Origin: Brevibacterium album DSM 18261
Lineage (GTDB): Bacteria; Actinomycetota; Actinomycetes; Actinomycetales; Brevibacteriaceae
Direction: 5' to 3'
NCBI RefSeq assembly: GCF_000426445.1
Contig: NZ_KE384526.1
Coordinates: forward strand, 667,213 to 731,212
DNA length: 64,000 nucleotides
Below, in pieces: positions 31,977 to 42,123 of the stretch (position 1 is its first letter; each line of letters begins with the position of its first letter). The translations under genes and the position numbers were made by a program. Under the pieces are notes generated by a model. The model was given only the letters and a program-made list of their open reading frames with translations. It was not told the origin of the DNA and made no database searches.

Positions 31977-34589
31977 TCACTCCGACTCGGTGGCCTCCGC
32001 GACGGCGTGAGCCTCAGCTCCACCGGGTCCGCCCACGGGTGCGCTCGCCACGGCGTTGGCACCGCTGGCTTCCGGGAACGCGCCCGTGCCGCCCTCGGAG
32101 TCCTCGCCGTCGCCTTCGCTCATGCGCGCCAGCCCGCGCGGGTCCTCCTCGCCGCGGAAGGTGAAGGTCTGGTCCAGCCCCTCGCCCTCGACGTCCACGT
32201 AGACCCTCTGGCCGGAGTGCAGCTCGTCGAACAGGATCCGCTCGGAGAGCTGGTCCTCGATCTCATGCTGGATGGTCCGGCGCAGCGGACGCGCACCCAG
32301 CACCGGGTCGTAGCCGCGCTCCGCGAGCAGATCCTTGGCCGCCTGGGTGAGCTCGACGCTCATGCCCTGGTCCGCCAGGCGCTTGTCGAGACGGGCGATG
32401 AAGAGATCGACGATCTGGAGGATCTCGTTCTTGTCCAGCTGCGGGAACACGATGGTGTCGTCCACGCGGTTGAGGAACTCGGGGCGGAAGTGCTGCTTGA
32501 GCTCCTCGTTCACGCGCGCCTTCATCCGCGAATAGTCCGTCGTGGGATCGCCCTCGACCTGGAAGCCGATCTGCTGCCCCTTGGCGATGTCCTTGGTGCC
32601 CAGGTTCGTGGTCATGATGATGATGGTGTTCTTGAAGTCCACCTCACGACCCTGCGAATCCGTGAGGCGCCCGTCCTCGAGGATCTGCAGCAGCGAGTTG
32701 AAGATGTCCTGGTGGGCCTTCTCCACCTCGTCGAACAGGACCACGGAGAACGGCTTGCGGCGGACCTTCTCCGTGAGCTGGCCGCCCTCCTCGTAGCCCA
32801 CATAGCCCGGGGGCGAGCCGAACAGGCGGGAGACGGTGTGCTTCTCCGCGTACTCGGACATGTCCAGGCTGATGAGCGAGTTCTCGTCGCCGAACAGGAA
32901 CTCCGCCAGAGCCTTCGCGAGCTCGGTCTTGCCCACGCCGGTGGGGCCGGCGAAGATGAACGAGCCCGAGGGCCGCTTGGGATCCTTGAGGCCGGCGCGC
33001 GTACGGCGGATCGCCCGGGAGACGGACTTGATCGCATCGTCCTGGCCGATGATCCGCTTGTGCAGCTCGTCCTCCATGCGGAGCAGACGGGCCGACTCCT
33101 CCTCCGTGAGCTTGAAGACGGGGATGCCGGTGGCATCGCCGAGCACCTCGGCGATGAGCTCCTCGTCCACGACGGCCGCACCGCGGTCGCCGGACTTCCA
33201 GCGCTTCTCCTTCTCCTCCTTCTGCTTGTTCAGAGCCATCTCCGCATCGCGCTCCGACTGCGCGAGGCTGAAGTCCTGCGCGTCGATCGCGGCCTCCTTG
33301 CGGCGGCGCGCGGCGAGGATCTCGTCCTCGAGCTCCTTGAGCTCCGGCGGGGCGGACATCCGCGTGATGCGCAGCTTCGCACCGGCCTCGTCGATCAGGT
33401 CGATCGCCTTGTCCGGGAGGAAGCGGTCGTTGACGTAGCGGTCGGAGAGGTTGACCGCCGCGGCCAGCGCACCGTCCGTGATCGTCACCCTGTGGTGCGA
33501 TTCGTACTTGTCGCGCAGTCCCTTCATGATGAGGATCGCGTCCGCGAGCGTGGGCTCCGGCACCTGGATGGGCTGGAACCGGCGCTCGAGTGCGGCGTCC
33601 TTCTCGATGTTCTTGCGGTACTCGTCCAGCGTCGTGGCGCCGATCGTCTGGAGCTCGCCGCGGGCCAGCATGGGCTTGAGGATGCTCGCCGCATCGATCG
33701 CGCCCTCCGCCGCACCGGCGCCCACGAGGGTGTGGATCTCGTCGATGAAGAGGATGATGTCGCCGCGCGTGCGGATCTCCTTGAGCACCTTCTTCAGGCG
33801 CTCCTCGAAATCGCCGCGGTAGCGCGAACCGGCCACGAGCGAGCCGAGGTCCAGGGTGTAGAGCTGCTTGTCCTGCAGCGGCTCCGGCACATCGCCGTTG
33901 ACGATGGCCTGTGCCAGCCCCTCGACCACGCTGGTCTTGCCCACACCGGGCTCGCCGATGAGGACGGGGTTGTTCTTGGTCCGGCGCGAGAGGATCTGCA
34001 TGACGCGCTGCATCTGCAGCTCGCGGCCCACGACGGGATCGAGCTTGCCCTCGCGCGCGGCGGCGGTGAGGTTGCGCCCGAACTGGTCGAGGACGAGCGA
34101 GCCCGAGGGCGTGCCCTCCTCACGGGCGCCCGTCGATGCCGGCTCCTTGCCCTGGTAGCCGGAGAGCAGCTTGATGACCTCCTGCCGCACGCGCGCCAGG
34201 TCGGCACCGAGCTTGACGAGCACCTGCGCGGCCACGCCCTCGCCCTCGCGGATGAGGCCGAGCAGGATGTGCTCGGTGCCGATGTAGCTGTGGCCCAGCT
34301 GCAGCGCCTCGCGCAGGCTGAGCTCGAGGACCTTCTTGGCGCGCGGGGTGAAGGGGATGTGCCCGGACGGAGCCTGCTGGCCCTCGCCGATGATCTCCGT
34401 GACCTGCGCGCGCACCTGGTCCAGCGACACGCCCATGCCCTCGAGGGCCTTCGCGGCGACGCCCTCACCCTCGTGGATGAGTCCCAGCAGGATGTGCTCC
34501 GTGCCGATGTAGTTGTGCTTGAGGAGCTTGGCCTCCTCCTGTGCGAGCACGACGACGCGTCGGGCTCGGTCGGTGAACCTTTCGAACAT
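31977..34589 (-). CDS. clpC: ClpC-type AAA+ chaperone of the Clp protease
   Basis: 870 residues, normal for ClpC. It unfolds proteins and feeds them to ClpP. Order: two N-terminal Clp repeats (residues 1-~145, [20 protein letters not shown] with [18 protein letters not shown] and [18 protein letters not shown]), AAA domain 1 (GEPGVGKTS, Walker B ILFIDEIH), a UVR-containing middle coiled coil (~415-470), AAA domain 2 ([20 protein letters not shown]), and a C-terminal tail ending in TESE. GAGGAGGG precedes the ATG. A TACAGT at 34619-34624 could be the -10. Monocistronic, ending at the hairpins at 31.8 kb. Confidence 0.97.
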   Translation of the reverse strand: MFERFTDRARRVVVLAQEEAKLLKHNYIGTEHILLGLIHEGEGVAAKALEGMGVSLDQVRAQVTEIIGEGQQAPSGHIPFTPRAKKVLELSLREALQLGHSYIGTEHILLGLIREGEGVAAQVLVKLGADLARVRQEVIKLLSGYQGKEPASTGAREEGTPSGSLVLDQFGRNLTAAAREGKLDPVVGRELQMQRVMQILSRRTKNNPVLIGEPGVGKTSVVEGLAQAIVNGDVPEPLQDKQLYTLDLGSLVAGSRYRGDFEERLKKVLKEIRTRGDIILFIDEIHTLVGAGAAEGAIDAASILKPMLARGELQTIGATTLDEYRKNIEKDAALERRFQPIQVPEPTLADAILIMKGLRDKYESHHRVTITDGALAAAVNLSDRYVNDRFLPDKAIDLIDEAGAKLRITRMSAPPELKELEDEILAARRRKEAAIDAQDFSLAQSERDAEMALNKQKEEKEKRWKSGDRGAAVVDEELIAEVLGDATGIPVFKLTEEESARLLRMEDELHKRIIGQDDAIKSVSRAIRRTRAGLKDPKRPSGSFIFAGPTGVGKTELAKALAEFLFGDENSLISLDMSEYAEKHTVSRLFGSPPGYVGYEEGGQLTEKVRRKPFSVVLFDEVEKAHQDIFNSLLQILEDGRLTDSQGREVDFKNTIIIMTTNLGTKDIAKGQQIGFQVEGDPTTDYSRMKARVNEELKQHFRPEFLNRVDDTIVFPQLDKNEILQIVDLFIARLDKRLADQGMSVELTQAAKDLLAERGYDPVLGARPLRRTIQHEIEDQLSERILFDELHSGQRVYVDVEGEGLDQTFTFRGEEDPRGLARMSEGDGEDSEGGTGAFPEASGANAVASAPVGGPGGAEAHAVAEATESE

Positions 34590-34724
34590 GTGGCCCTCCT
34601 CGTGGTCTGATTCCTAGCACTGTAACCACGTGGTCCGCGCGTGTATTGCAGTGTTCGCCGTGAGCCGAAACGTGTTCGCCAGGAGCGGATTCACGCAGCC
34701 GCCGAGGCCGAGACCGGACACGGC

Positions 34725-34759
34725 GATGCCCCGGAGGGATCCTCTCCCTCCGGGGCATC
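34725..34759 (-). terminator. Terminator of the lsr2 transcript
   Basis: Perfect 15-bp stem (34725-34739 and 34745-34759) with a 5-nt loop, 24 bp after the lsr2 stop on the same strand. It separates lsr2 from clpC. Confidence 0.8.
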
Positions 34760-34782
34760 GCAGCCGTGACGACCGGGTGCTC

Positions 34783-35121
34783 TCAGGCGTGCGCCTGGTG
34801 GTAGGCGTCGATGACGCTCTGCGCGATGCGGCCGCGCTCGGAGACCTCGATGCCGTTCTCCTTGGCCCATTCGCGGATCTTCGCATTCACATTGTTCGAG
34901 CCCGCCGAGGGAGTGCTGCGACGGGCGCGCGCGGGCCGGCTGCTCGCGGCGACCCTGCGGCCCTTCGAGATGTAGGGAGCCAGCGCCGCGCGCAGCTTCT
35001 CCGCATTCTCCGAGGACAGCTCGATCTCGTATGTGCCCTGATCGATTCCGAACCGGACCGTCTCCGCCGCTTCCGAGCCGTCGATATCGTCAGTCAGGAC
35101 GACCTTCATCTCGCGTGCCAT
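34783..35121 (-). CDS. lsr2: Lsr2 nucleoid-associated protein
   Basis: 112 residues. Lsr2 bridges AT-rich DNA and silences acquired genes in actinobacteria. The N-terminal dimerisation domain begins MAREMKVVLTDDIDGSEAAETVRFGIDQGTYEIELS; a basic, disordered linker (~58-75, RRVAASSRPARARR) follows; the C-terminal DNA-binding domain is VNAKIREWAKENGIEVSERGRIAQSVIDAYHQAH, with the AT-hook-like RGR. The start is fixed at 35121 by AGGAGA upstream and by the family's N-terminus; a longer frame exists but is antisense-like. It overlaps the small membrane-protein gene by 32 nt. Confidence 0.96.
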   Translation of the reverse strand: MAREMKVVLTDDIDGSEAAETVRFGIDQGTYEIELSSENAEKLRAALAPYISKGRRVAASSRPARARRSTPSAGSNNVNAKIREWAKENGIEVSERGRIAQSVIDAYHQAHA

Positions 35122-35341
35122 TGCGCGCACTCTCCTGTTCGTCGTGGTGGACAGGCTCTTCCGGCGCATTCCCATGCGCCTCGGCTTCTTCCTCAGCCTT
35201 CTGCCTGTCGAGCTGCCGGTAGTACTTCTCCATCTCATCCCGTTCGGTGGAATCCGAACGGAGGATGCCCCGCATTACGTACCAGAACAGCAGGCCGACG
35301 CAGATGGAGGGAAGCAGAACCTTTATGTACTCCACGATCAC
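35090..35341 (-). CDS. Small single-pass membrane protein
   Basis: 83 residues with one N-terminal membrane segment (~5-25, YIKVLLPSICVGLLFWYVMRGIL) and a charged, coiled-coil-like cytoplasmic tail (RDEMEKYYRQLDRQKAEEEAEAHG). Position between lysS and lsr2 and this layout match the small hypothetical membrane proteins found at this place in related actinobacteria. Its 3' end overlaps the start of lsr2, which suggests coupling. Function unknown. Confidence 0.75.
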   Translation of the reverse strand: MIVEYIKVLLPSICVGLLFWYVMRGILRSDSTERDEMEKYYRQLDRQKAEEEAEAHGNAPEEPVHHDEQESARNGTRDEGRPD

Positions 35342-35383
35342 ACTACCTTGTCGTCAGTCGATTTCACAGCCGAAATGGCCTTT

Positions 35384-36895
35384 TCATGTTCCGACGGGCT
35401 TCACGAGCGGGAAAAGGATCGTCTCCCGGATGCCCAGACCCGTGAGGGCCATGAGCAGCCGGTCGATCCCCATTCCCATTCCTCCGGCGGGCGGCATGCC
35501 GTATTCCATCGCCATGAGGAACTCCTCGTCCACCCGCATCGCCTCAGCGTCACCGCGCGCGGCGTCGCGGGCCTGCGCTTCGAAGCGCTCTCGCTGCACG
35601 ACGGGATCGTTGAGCTCCGAATACCCCGTCGCGAGCTCGAAGCCGCGGACGTACAGGTCCCATTTCTCCACGACCCCCGGCCGGGAGCGGTGGGCCTTGG
35701 TGAGCGGCGAGGTGTCCACCGGGAAATCCGTGACGAACGTGGGCTCGTGCAGATCGTCCGCGAAGAAGTGCTCCCACATCTCCTCGACATACTTGCCGTG
35801 GCCCGCGAATACTCCCTCGAGGTCGATCCCGTGCCGGTCGGCGAGGGCGGCGAGCTCCTCCACCGATGTCTCCGGCGTGATCACCGCGCCGATGCGCTCG
35901 GAGAGGGAGGAGTACATGGGAATGACGCGCCATTCGCCGCCGAAGTCGTATTCGGTACCATCGGCGAGCGTCACGACATGCGAACCGCATGCGTCCATTG
36001 CCGCATTCTGCACGAGCGCCTTGGTGAGTGCGGCGATGCTGTGGCAGTCGCCATAGGCCTCATACGCCTCGAGCATCGCGAATTCCGGGGAGTGCGTGGA
36101 ATCCGCACCTTCGTTGCGGAAGTTCCGGTTGATCTCGAAGACATTGTCCAGACCGCCCACAAGAGCGCGTTTGAGGAACAGCTCCGGCGCGATGCGGAGA
36201 TACAGATCCATGTCATAGGCATTGATGTGCGTCGTGAAGGGGCGGGCCGAGGCGCCGCCGTGCATCGTCTGCAGCATGGGCGTCTCGATCTCCGTGTATC
36301 CACGCCCGTCGAAGGTGCGGCGGAGGGACTTCATGACCTCCGCGCGCACCCGGACGTTCTCACGGGCCTGCTCCCGAGTGATGAGGTCGATGTAGCGCTG
36401 GCGCATGCGCGTCTCGTCGGTGAGCTCGGTGTGCAGGGTGGGCAGCGGCCGCAGCGCCTTGGCCGCCATCTTCCAGTCGTCGGCCATGACGGACAGCTCG
36501 CCGCGCTTGGACATGATCACCCGGCCGTGGAGGAACAGGTGATCGCCCAGGTCGACATCGTGCTTGTAGGCCTCGAGGCTCTCCCGGCCGACCTCGGCGA
36601 GCGAGAGCATGCCCTGGAGGCGAGTGCCGTCGCCGGCCTGCAGCGTGACGAAGCAGAGCTTGCCCGTGTTGCGCTGGAACACGACGCGACCGGCGACGCC
36701 CACGACGTCCTCGGTCTCCTCCCCCGGCTCGAGGTCCGCGTGCTCCGCGCGCACCTGCGCGAGCGTATGGGTGCGTCCGACCCCCACGGGATAGGGCTCC
36801 CTGCCCTCCTCGAGAAGTGCGGAGCGCTTCTCCTTGCGGATCCGCAGCTGTTCTGGATCGTCGTGGGCGACAGGTGTGGGGTCGTTCTCCGGCAT
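35384..36895 (-). CDS. lysS: Lysyl-tRNA synthetase, class II
   Basis: 503 residues. OB-fold anticodon-binding domain at ~50-160 ([22 protein letters not shown]), then the class II catalytic core: [26 protein letters not shown] (motif 1), [23 protein letters not shown] (motif 2) and [13 protein letters not shown] (motif 3). It charges tRNA-Lys. No ribosome-binding site is evident; TAGCCT stands 7 nt before the ATG (36903-36908), a leaderless arrangement. First gene of the lysS - small protein - lsr2 unit. Confidence 0.97.
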   Translation of the reverse strand: MPENDPTPVAHDDPEQLRIRKEKRSALLEEGREPYPVGVGRTHTLAQVRAEHADLEPGEETEDVVGVAGRVVFQRNTGKLCFVTLQAGDGTRLQGMLSLAEVGRESLEAYKHDVDLGDHLFLHGRVIMSKRGELSVMADDWKMAAKALRPLPTLHTELTDETRMRQRYIDLITREQARENVRVRAEVMKSLRRTFDGRGYTEIETPMLQTMHGGASARPFTTHINAYDMDLYLRIAPELFLKRALVGGLDNVFEINRNFRNEGADSTHSPEFAMLEAYEAYGDCHSIAALTKALVQNAAMDACGSHVVTLADGTEYDFGGEWRVIPMYSSLSERIGAVITPETSVEELAALADRHGIDLEGVFAGHGKYVEEMWEHFFADDLHEPTFVTDFPVDTSPLTKAHRSRPGVVEKWDLYVRGFELATGYSELNDPVVQRERFEAQARDAARGDAEAMRVDEEFLMAMEYGMPPAGGMGMGIDRLLMALTGLGIRETILFPLVKPVGT

Positions 36896-36902
36896 GGGTC
36901 CA

Positions 36903-36908
36903 AGGCTA
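36903..36908 (-). promoter_or_regulatory. -10 box of a leaderless lysS message
   Basis: TAGCCT on the minus strand, 7 nt before the lysS ATG at 36895. The same hexamer serves as apparent -10 at 17077, 25488 and 26297. Confidence 0.45.
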
Positions 36909-37018
36909 CCGCGCGGGGATGCCCGGGAGGTAACCGCCGAGGCGGGGCAGCCGGAGACGGTGGCCGCACCCGCCGGTGCGCCTCGGCTCCCGCACTCCGG
37001 CGGCCCGGCTGTCCGGCC

Positions 37019-37924
37019 TCAGTCGCAACCGCTCTCGCCGAGCACGTCCATGAGCGCGGCGGCGCGCTGCTGGTCCACTGTCCCGTTGGCCAGCGCCCGT
37101 GCCGTCGTCGCCCGGCCGAGCGCGGTGTAGGAGTCCCGCACCTCGGTGCCCCCGGCGGTGAGTGCGTACTCCGCGAGCGCCTCGACATGGGCCCGCACAG
37201 TGCCGACGTCCCCGCGGCTCACGGGCCCCGTCAGCGCTCGCGGCCCGGACTGCAGGATGTTCGAGGCGCTCGCGTGCACGAGCGAGCTCAGCACGCGCGC
37301 CGGGTCCTCGACCCCGACCTCGCGCAGCACGTCCATCGCCTGCGACAGGATCGCGGCGGTGTGATTGGCCGCATGCGCGATGGCCGCGTGGTAGAGCGCA
37401 CGGTCCGCCTCGCGGAGCACCACCGGCTCCGCGCCGATCTCCACGACGAGTGCCTGACCGATCGGCAGCACCGGCTTGGGCGCGGTCACCCCGATCGTCG
37501 TCTCGCGCAGCCGCGGCAGGTCCATGCTCGTACCCGTGAAGGCGAGGGAGGGGTGGAGGGCGATGGGGATCGCCCCGGCCGCGGAGGCGGGGGCGAGCAC
37601 GTCGAGGCCGTGGCGGCCCGCGCAGTGCACGACGATCTGCCCGGCACTGAACCGGCCCAGTGCCGCGAGGCCGGAGACCAGCGGCGCGATCTCGTCGTCG
37701 GGCACCGTGAGCAGCACGAGCTCGGCCCGCTGGACGAGAGTGTCGGCGTCGAGGACCGGGGTGCCGGGCAGCATGGCGTCGGCGCGGTCCCGGCTGGCCT
37801 GGGAGCCCGCCGTCACGCCGACGATCTGGTGTCCGGCCTCGCGCAGCGCGGCCCCCATGACCGCACCGACCTTGCCCACGCCGATGACGCCGACGCCCAG
37901 CCGTGTGCTGTCCTCATGATTCAT
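37019..37924 (-). CDS. Rossmann-fold / DUF2520 protein
   Basis: 301 residues. An NAD(P)-type Rossmann domain starts at ~10 (LGVGVIGVGKVGAVMGAALREAGHQIVG); a DUF2520 C-terminal helical domain follows (ALYHAAIAHAANHTAAILSQAMDVLREVG, TGPVSRGDVGTVRAHVEAL). The architecture resembles 6-phosphogluconate- or ketopantoate-reductase-like proteins. In many actinobacteria this gene precedes panC; no panC is present here. Its role is unproven. Its start overlaps the end of the large PH-domain gene (ATGA-type junction). Confidence 0.85.
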   Translation of the reverse strand: MNHEDSTRLGVGVIGVGKVGAVMGAALREAGHQIVGVTAGSQASRDRADAMLPGTPVLDADTLVQRAELVLLTVPDDEIAPLVSGLAALGRFSAGQIVVHCAGRHGLDVLAPASAAGAIPIALHPSLAFTGTSMDLPRLRETTIGVTAPKPVLPIGQALVVEIGAEPVVLREADRALYHAAIAHAANHTAAILSQAMDVLREVGVEDPARVLSSLVHASASNILQSGPRALTGPVSRGDVGTVRAHVEALAEYALTAGGTEVRDSYTALGRATTARALANGTVDQQRAAALMDVLGESGCD

Positions 37925-40005
37925 GTGCGTGCTCCCTGCAGTTCCGTGTCGAGCTCCTCCCGGGCCGACCGCGTCCGCTGCGCATGCTCGTCGAAGAGCC
38001 GTGCCGCCGAGGCTGCGGGCAGGTGGAAGAAGGAGGGCGTGATGGGGCCCGGCGAGATGTGCAGCTGGATGCTGGACAGCGCCAGCCTCCGCTGCAGCGG
38101 GCCCTGGTGCAGGCGCATCGACTGCACCCGCGCGTGCGGGACGAACTCGAGCACCCGGGTCAGCCGGCCCGAGCGGATGAGCGCGAAGGAGCCGGTGAGC
38201 GCGTGGGCGTTGCGCCTCCACGTGAGCGGGTCGAGCCACCGGGAGGAGCGCGGACGGCCGAGGAACTGCTCCTCGGCGAGCTGCGCCTCGGCGGTCTGTG
38301 AGTCTGCGGGCTGGTCCGCGGCGAGCTGGTCCGCGGCGGGCTGTGGGCCGGCGTGTGCGGGCCCCGTCCGCTGCGGCTCCGCGGACGCCGGTCCTGCCTG
38401 CGCCGAGCCTGCCGGTGCGGGCCCCAGCATGCCGGCGAGCACGAGCGCGCGGGCGCTCACTCCCGGCGCCGGGCGCGGATCCGGCATGGCGAGGCCGAGC
38501 ATGAGCATGACGTCGTCCGCCGAGCCCACCGGCAGGAGGACGCTCTGGGCGTGGTCGTCGCTGCCGGCCTCGGACGCCATCGTGAAAGTGGCCCGCCACC
38601 AGCCTGGAATCCGCCACAGGAGCGGCTGCGTGAGCTTCACCGCCTGGATCCGATCGAGGGGGATGATGCGGTTCGTCGTCGAGGTGAGGCCGTGGCTCAC
38701 GCGCAGCCCGTCCTGCGTGATCGCGACCGTGAAGTTCGCCAGCGAGAGCTCGCTGCGCAGCACGCCCACGATCGCGAAGACGGCGGGGATCAGGCCGAAG
38801 AGCGTGGAGAACCCGGCCTCCGGAGGCGCGAACACGAAGAGCACCACGATCAGCACGACGAAGGCCACGAGGGCGAGCGCGCTGATGAGCATCGCCGTCG
38901 AGAGCAGCGCGCCCATCGCCAGCCGGTGGAGGGGCACCCGCAGGAGCCGCCCTTCCGATTCCGCCTGCGGGTGCAGGCGGTAGGGCGCGAGCAGCTCGGT
39001 GAGCGAGGCGGAGAGGTCGCCGGCGACGTCCTGGGCGTGATGCTGCAGCCCCTGGAGCCGCTGCCTGCTCACGAGGCGCTGGCCCAGCGGAGCCGCCGCG
39101 GCGGAGGCCGCCCGCACATCCTGCGCGCCCGCACCGCCGGACATACCCGGCATGCCCGGTGTGCCCGGTGTGCCCGGTGTGCCCGGTGTGCCCGGCGCTG
39201 CGCTCGGGCCGAGACCCCCCGCAGCACCGGGGTGCTCCTCGGCGGTGCCTGGAGTCTCCTCCCCGGCGAACCGGCCGGCCTGACCCGCCGGGCCGGGCTG
39301 ACCCGCCGGACTGTGCTGACCGGCCTGACCGTGCTGGGTCTCCTGCTCCGCCCGGCCCGCACCGCTGCGGAGGGCGCGCAGGTGGGAGAGGATCTCCTCG
39401 CGCAGTTCCTCCGCGCGGGCGCGCTTGAGATAGGCCAGGGTGATGTCCGACCCGCTGCCCCCCGCCACGTCGAACACGAGGGAGGAGAGGCCCAGGAGAC
39501 GCGGCAGGAACGGCAGGGAGATGTCCACCGACTGCACCCTCTCATGCGCGGCCGAGCGCTCCTTCTTCGCGAGCACTCCCGTGCGCAGGCGCACGCCCTC
39601 GGCATCGATGCGGTAGCGCGTCGCACGCCAGCTCAGCCACAGGCCCAGACCCACCAGCGCGAGGGCGAGGAGCAGCAGGCCCACCCCCGCGAGGACGAGC
39701 AGGGGGTGCTCCCGGATCGCCGCCCGCAGCATCTCGAGACCCTCGACGATGCCGCCGTCGCCGCCGTCCTCCTCACTGCGGGTCTCGGCTCCCACCGCGC
39801 CCCGCACGAAGGATTCGAGGAGGTTCTGCATGTTCTGCAGAGCGATGTAGAAGAGCACGCCGAAGGCCGCGAGGATCCCCGCGCCTCCCTTGAGCACGGG
39901 CGTCAGCGGATGGACGTGCCGCCACTCCGACTCGGGCCTGCCGTGCTGTTCGGGCCCGCTGTGGCGCTCGGGCTCGCCCCCGGAAGCGGGGTCCTCGGGG
40001 CTCAC
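37921..40005 (-). CDS. Large bacterial PH-domain membrane protein (YdbT-like)
   Basis: 694 residues with several membrane segments and three bPH2-type PH domains, at about residues 130-225, 430-540 and 605-690. Recognisable parts are RIDAEGVRLRTGVLAKKERSAAHERVQSVDISLPFL, the related TSTTNRIIPLDRIQAVKLTQPLLWRIPGWW, and VLEFVPHARVQSMRLHQGPLQRRLALSSI. A Gly/Pro/Thr tandem repeat (GTPGTPGTPGMPGM) and other low-complexity stretches fill the loops (~225-310 and ~540-590). YdbS/YdbT pairs are known as membrane proteins linked to stress or bacteriocin tolerance; function here is not known. It pairs with the small PH-domain gene that follows on the map. Confidence 0.85.
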   Translation of the reverse strand: MSPEDPASGGEPERHSGPEQHGRPESEWRHVHPLTPVLKGGAGILAAFGVLFYIALQNMQNLLESFVRGAVGAETRSEEDGGDGGIVEGLEMLRAAIREHPLLVLAGVGLLLLALALVGLGLWLSWRATRYRIDAEGVRLRTGVLAKKERSAAHERVQSVDISLPFLPRLLGLSSLVFDVAGGSGSDITLAYLKRARAEELREEILSHLRALRSGAGRAEQETQHGQAGQHSPAGQPGPAGQAGRFAGEETPGTAEEHPGAAGGLGPSAAPGTPGTPGTPGTPGMPGMSGGAGAQDVRAASAAAAPLGQRLVSRQRLQGLQHHAQDVAGDLSASLTELLAPYRLHPQAESEGRLLRVPLHRLAMGALLSTAMLISALALVAFVVLIVVLFVFAPPEAGFSTLFGLIPAVFAIVGVLRSELSLANFTVAITQDGLRVSHGLTSTTNRIIPLDRIQAVKLTQPLLWRIPGWWRATFTMASEAGSDDHAQSVLLPVGSADDVMLMLGLAMPDPRPAPGVSARALVLAGMLGPAPAGSAQAGPASAEPQRTGPAHAGPQPAADQLAADQPADSQTAEAQLAEEQFLGRPRSSRWLDPLTWRRNAHALTGSFALIRSGRLTRVLEFVPHARVQSMRLHQGPLQRRLALSSIQLHISPGPITPSFFHLPAASAARLFDEHAQRTRSAREELDTELQGART

Positions 40006-40589
40006 AGCCCCGCCAGCTTCGAGCCGCCCCGGGCGGCGAGGGAGTCGCGGAGCGCTTCCGCCTCCGCCCGGGGCAGCCCCGGCAGGCTCGCGTCCGTGGA
40101 CGCCGAGGCGGTGTGCAGCTCGAGGCTCGCCAGTCCCGCCATGCGCAGGAGCGGTCCGGCGCTGACCTCGACGAACTGCAGACGGCCGTAGGGCACCACC
40201 GTGGTGGAGCGGAACAGGATCCCGCGCTGGATGAGCAGATCACTCTCCCGCTCCCGGTAGCCGATGGCCCTCACCTGCCGCACCGTGATGACGGCCTCGA
40301 CGGCGAACGACAGCAGGAACAGGACTGCCAGGGCGAACCCCAGCCACACGAGCCAGGTGAGGTCGAAGACGAGGCCGGCCACTCCGGCGCCGGCCGCCGC
40401 GAGCACGACGAGCCCGGAGCCGATCCCCGAGCCCAGCAGCTTCACGCGGGCGTAGGCCGGGCTCACGGGGTTGAGCCCCGTGCTGTGCCCACCCGGTGAG
40501 CTGCCGTGCTCACGCGGTGCGCTTCCGGCGGCAGCAGGTCCGGCCGAGTGCTGGGCCTCGGGTAGGGAATCGGGGTGCGGACTGTTCAT
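40002..40589 (-). CDS. Small PH-domain membrane protein (YdbS-like)
   Basis: 195 residues: a Ser/Pro/Gly-rich N-terminus (~1-50), two membrane segments (~55-100, SGLVVLAAAGAGVAGLVFDLTWLVWLGFALAVLFLLSF), then a bPH2 domain (IGYRERESDLLIQRGILFRSTTVVPYGRLQFVEVSAGPLLRMAGLASLELHTA). The start is the ATG at 40589, just inside the DUF3180 stop; the longer open frame upstream is antisense-like. Pairs with the 694-residue PH protein, as YdbS pairs with YdbT. Confidence 0.85.
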   Translation of the reverse strand: MNSPHPDSLPEAQHSAGPAAAGSAPREHGSSPGGHSTGLNPVSPAYARVKLLGSGIGSGLVVLAAAGAGVAGLVFDLTWLVWLGFALAVLFLLSFAVEAVITVRQVRAIGYRERESDLLIQRGILFRSTTVVPYGRLQFVEVSAGPLLRMAGLASLELHTASASTDASLPGLPRAEAEALRDSLAARGGSKLAGL

Positions 40590-41098
40590 GCGGGAACCTC
40601 CGGGGGATCGGTGCGAGGGCCGCGGCGCCCCGGGGAATCGCGGGAGCCTCCCGAGCGCGGGCCGCCTGGCGGAAGGGAGCAGAAGGACTCCACGAGGAGG
40701 CCCGTGGCCATGAGGACGGCGGCCGCGCCCACCGCCGCGAGCATGCCGAGGCCCTCGGCCGCCCGCAGGCCGGAGGCCGAGACGAAGAGATAGACGGCGG
40801 CGCCCGCGTACCAGCCGGTCAGCACGGAACCGGCCAGCGCCGCGGCCTTCGCGAGCATCGCCACGCGTGCGGCCCGGACCGGATCGATCTCCGTCTCCCG
40901 GTCCCCGTCGCGCCACTGCCGGACGGGCCAGCCCAGCAGGAACAGGACCACGGACAGTCCGAGCATGCCCACGATCGCCGGCCAGGGCACCTGCGGCAGC
41001 GCCGCTCCCGTGCGCTCCAGGAGCGTGTGGAGGCCGATGCCGACGACGAGGCCCACTGCACCCCACAGGGCCAGCTGGCTCACGCGCGTGCGGTTCAT
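40586..41098 (-). CDS. DUF3180 membrane protein
   Basis: 170 residues with four predicted membrane segments (LALWGAVGLVVGIGLHTLL, AIVGMLGLSVVLFLLGWPV, AAALAGSVLTGWYAGAAVYLFV, LGMLAAVGAAAVLMATGLLVE) and the conserved DUF3180 block between segments two and three (IDPVRAARVAMLAKAAALAGS). It is the usual neighbour of folK in actinobacteria. Function unknown. The tail is Gly/Arg/Pro-rich. Confidence 0.88.
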   Translation of the reverse strand: MNRTRVSQLALWGAVGLVVGIGLHTLLERTGAALPQVPWPAIVGMLGLSVVLFLLGWPVRQWRDGDRETEIDPVRAARVAMLAKAAALAGSVLTGWYAGAAVYLFVSASGLRAAEGLGMLAAVGAAAVLMATGLLVESFCSLPPGGPRSGGSRDSPGRRGPRTDPPEVPA

Positions 41099-41124
41099 GG
41101 GCTCCGGGGCTCCTCAGATGCCGG

Positions 41125-42123
41125 TCATGCGGTCTCGGGGGCGATCACGGGCTCCGCGGTGTCGCGGATCCCGCTGGCGTCGGCGGCGGCCTCGCACGCC
41201 TGACTGACGGTGCGCGGACCTGCCGGTGTGTCCACGATAGCGTCCGCCTGGAGCTGTGCCCACGGCGCCAGGACGAAGGCGCGCTCGCCGGCGCGCGGAT
41301 GCGGCAGGCTCAGCACCTCGTCCTCCCACACGACGGCTCCTGTCGCACCGGCCCGACCCGCGCCTGTCCCGGCGACGCCGTCCTCACCCGCACCGGTCAC
41401 CGCGCCCGCGCTCGCCTCCGCGCCACCGCCGCCGGCGCGCCGTGCGCTGATGAGGTCGAGGTCGAGGGTGCGCGGACCCCAGCGGACCTCGCGCGTGCGC
41501 CCGGCGGCGACCTCGATGCCCTGGCACACGGACAGCAGCTCGCGCGGCGGCAGTGCGGTCCGGACCAGCACCGCCGCATTGTGGAAGTCCGGCTGCTCCA
41601 CTCCGCCCACCGGGGCGGTCACGAAGATCGACGAGCCGGCAACGAGCGCGATCCGCGGGTGCAGGGACAGCGCGTGCGCGGCGTCCTGCAGGGCTGCGCG
41701 GGCGTCGCCGAGGTTGGCGCCGAGGGCGATGACCGCCTCATACTCCTCTGCCGAAGACCCCGCCTCCGCGGCCCTGCGGCGCACCGTCACCGCCACATCG
41801 GCGAACTCGTGCGCGATGGGCGCCTGGGGCTTGTGGACGGTCACCTCCGCCTCCGGGGCGAACTCCAGGCAGGCATCCGCGAGCGCACCGGCGAGGGCCT
41901 CGATGAGGTCGAAGGGCTCGCCCGCGATGATCTGCACGAGCCGGTCCGCGAGCGCACCGTAGTCGGCGGTGTCGGCGAGGTCGTCGCTCGCGGCGGGCAC
42001 CGACAGATCGCGGAACAGCACCACATCGGCGACGAAGTCCTGCCCCTCGCGCTTCTCGAACTCGAAGACGCCGTGGAAGCCCCGGGCCCGCAGCCCGGTC
42101 AGCCTGATCGCATCAGCGCTCAT
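41125..42123 (-). CDS. folBK: Bifunctional dihydroneopterin aldolase / HPPK (FolB-FolK fusion)
   Basis: 332 residues. FolB (residues ~4-118, IRLTGLRARGFHGVFEFEKREGQDFVADVVL) cleaves dihydroneopterin; FolK (~130-300, AVIALGANLGDARAAL, then the ATP/pterin signature RWGPRTLDLDLI) pyrophosphorylates the product. The fusion is common in actinobacteria. An Ala/Gly-rich insert (~220-255) splits the last part of FolK just after the signature, before LSLPHPRAGERAFVLAPWAQL. It overlaps folP by 4 nt and is third in the folE-folP-folBK pathway block. Confidence 0.94.
   Translation of the reverse strand: MSADAIRLTGLRARGFHGVFEFEKREGQDFVADVVLFRDLSVPAASDDLADTADYGALADRLVQIIAGEPFDLIEALAGALADACLEFAPEAEVTVHKPQAPIAHEFADVAVTVRRRAAEAGSSAEEYEAVIALGANLGDARAALQDAAHALSLHPRIALVAGSSIFVTAPVGGVEQPDFHNAAVLVRTALPPRELLSVCQGIEVAAGRTREVRWGPRTLDLDLISARRAGGGGAEASAGAVTGAGEDGVAGTGAGRAGATGAVVWEDEVLSLPHPRAGERAFVLAPWAQLQADAIVDTPAGPRTVSQACEAAADASGIRDTAEPVIAPETA

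Noticed and set aside
31893-34610. 905-codon open frame on the plus strand
   Set aside because: Antisense to clpC, with composition and repeats typical of a shadow frame.
34640-34700. ClgR-type operator upstream of clpC
   Set aside because: GTTCGCCGTGAGCCGAAAC is palindrome-like, but it departs from the ClgR consensus I know at two core positions, so I did not list it as a feature.
35144-38983. 1279-codon open frame on the plus strand
   Set aside because: It is antisense to lysS, the DUF2520 gene and a PH-domain gene, all of which have clear homology. Such long antisense frames are expected in GC-rich DNA.
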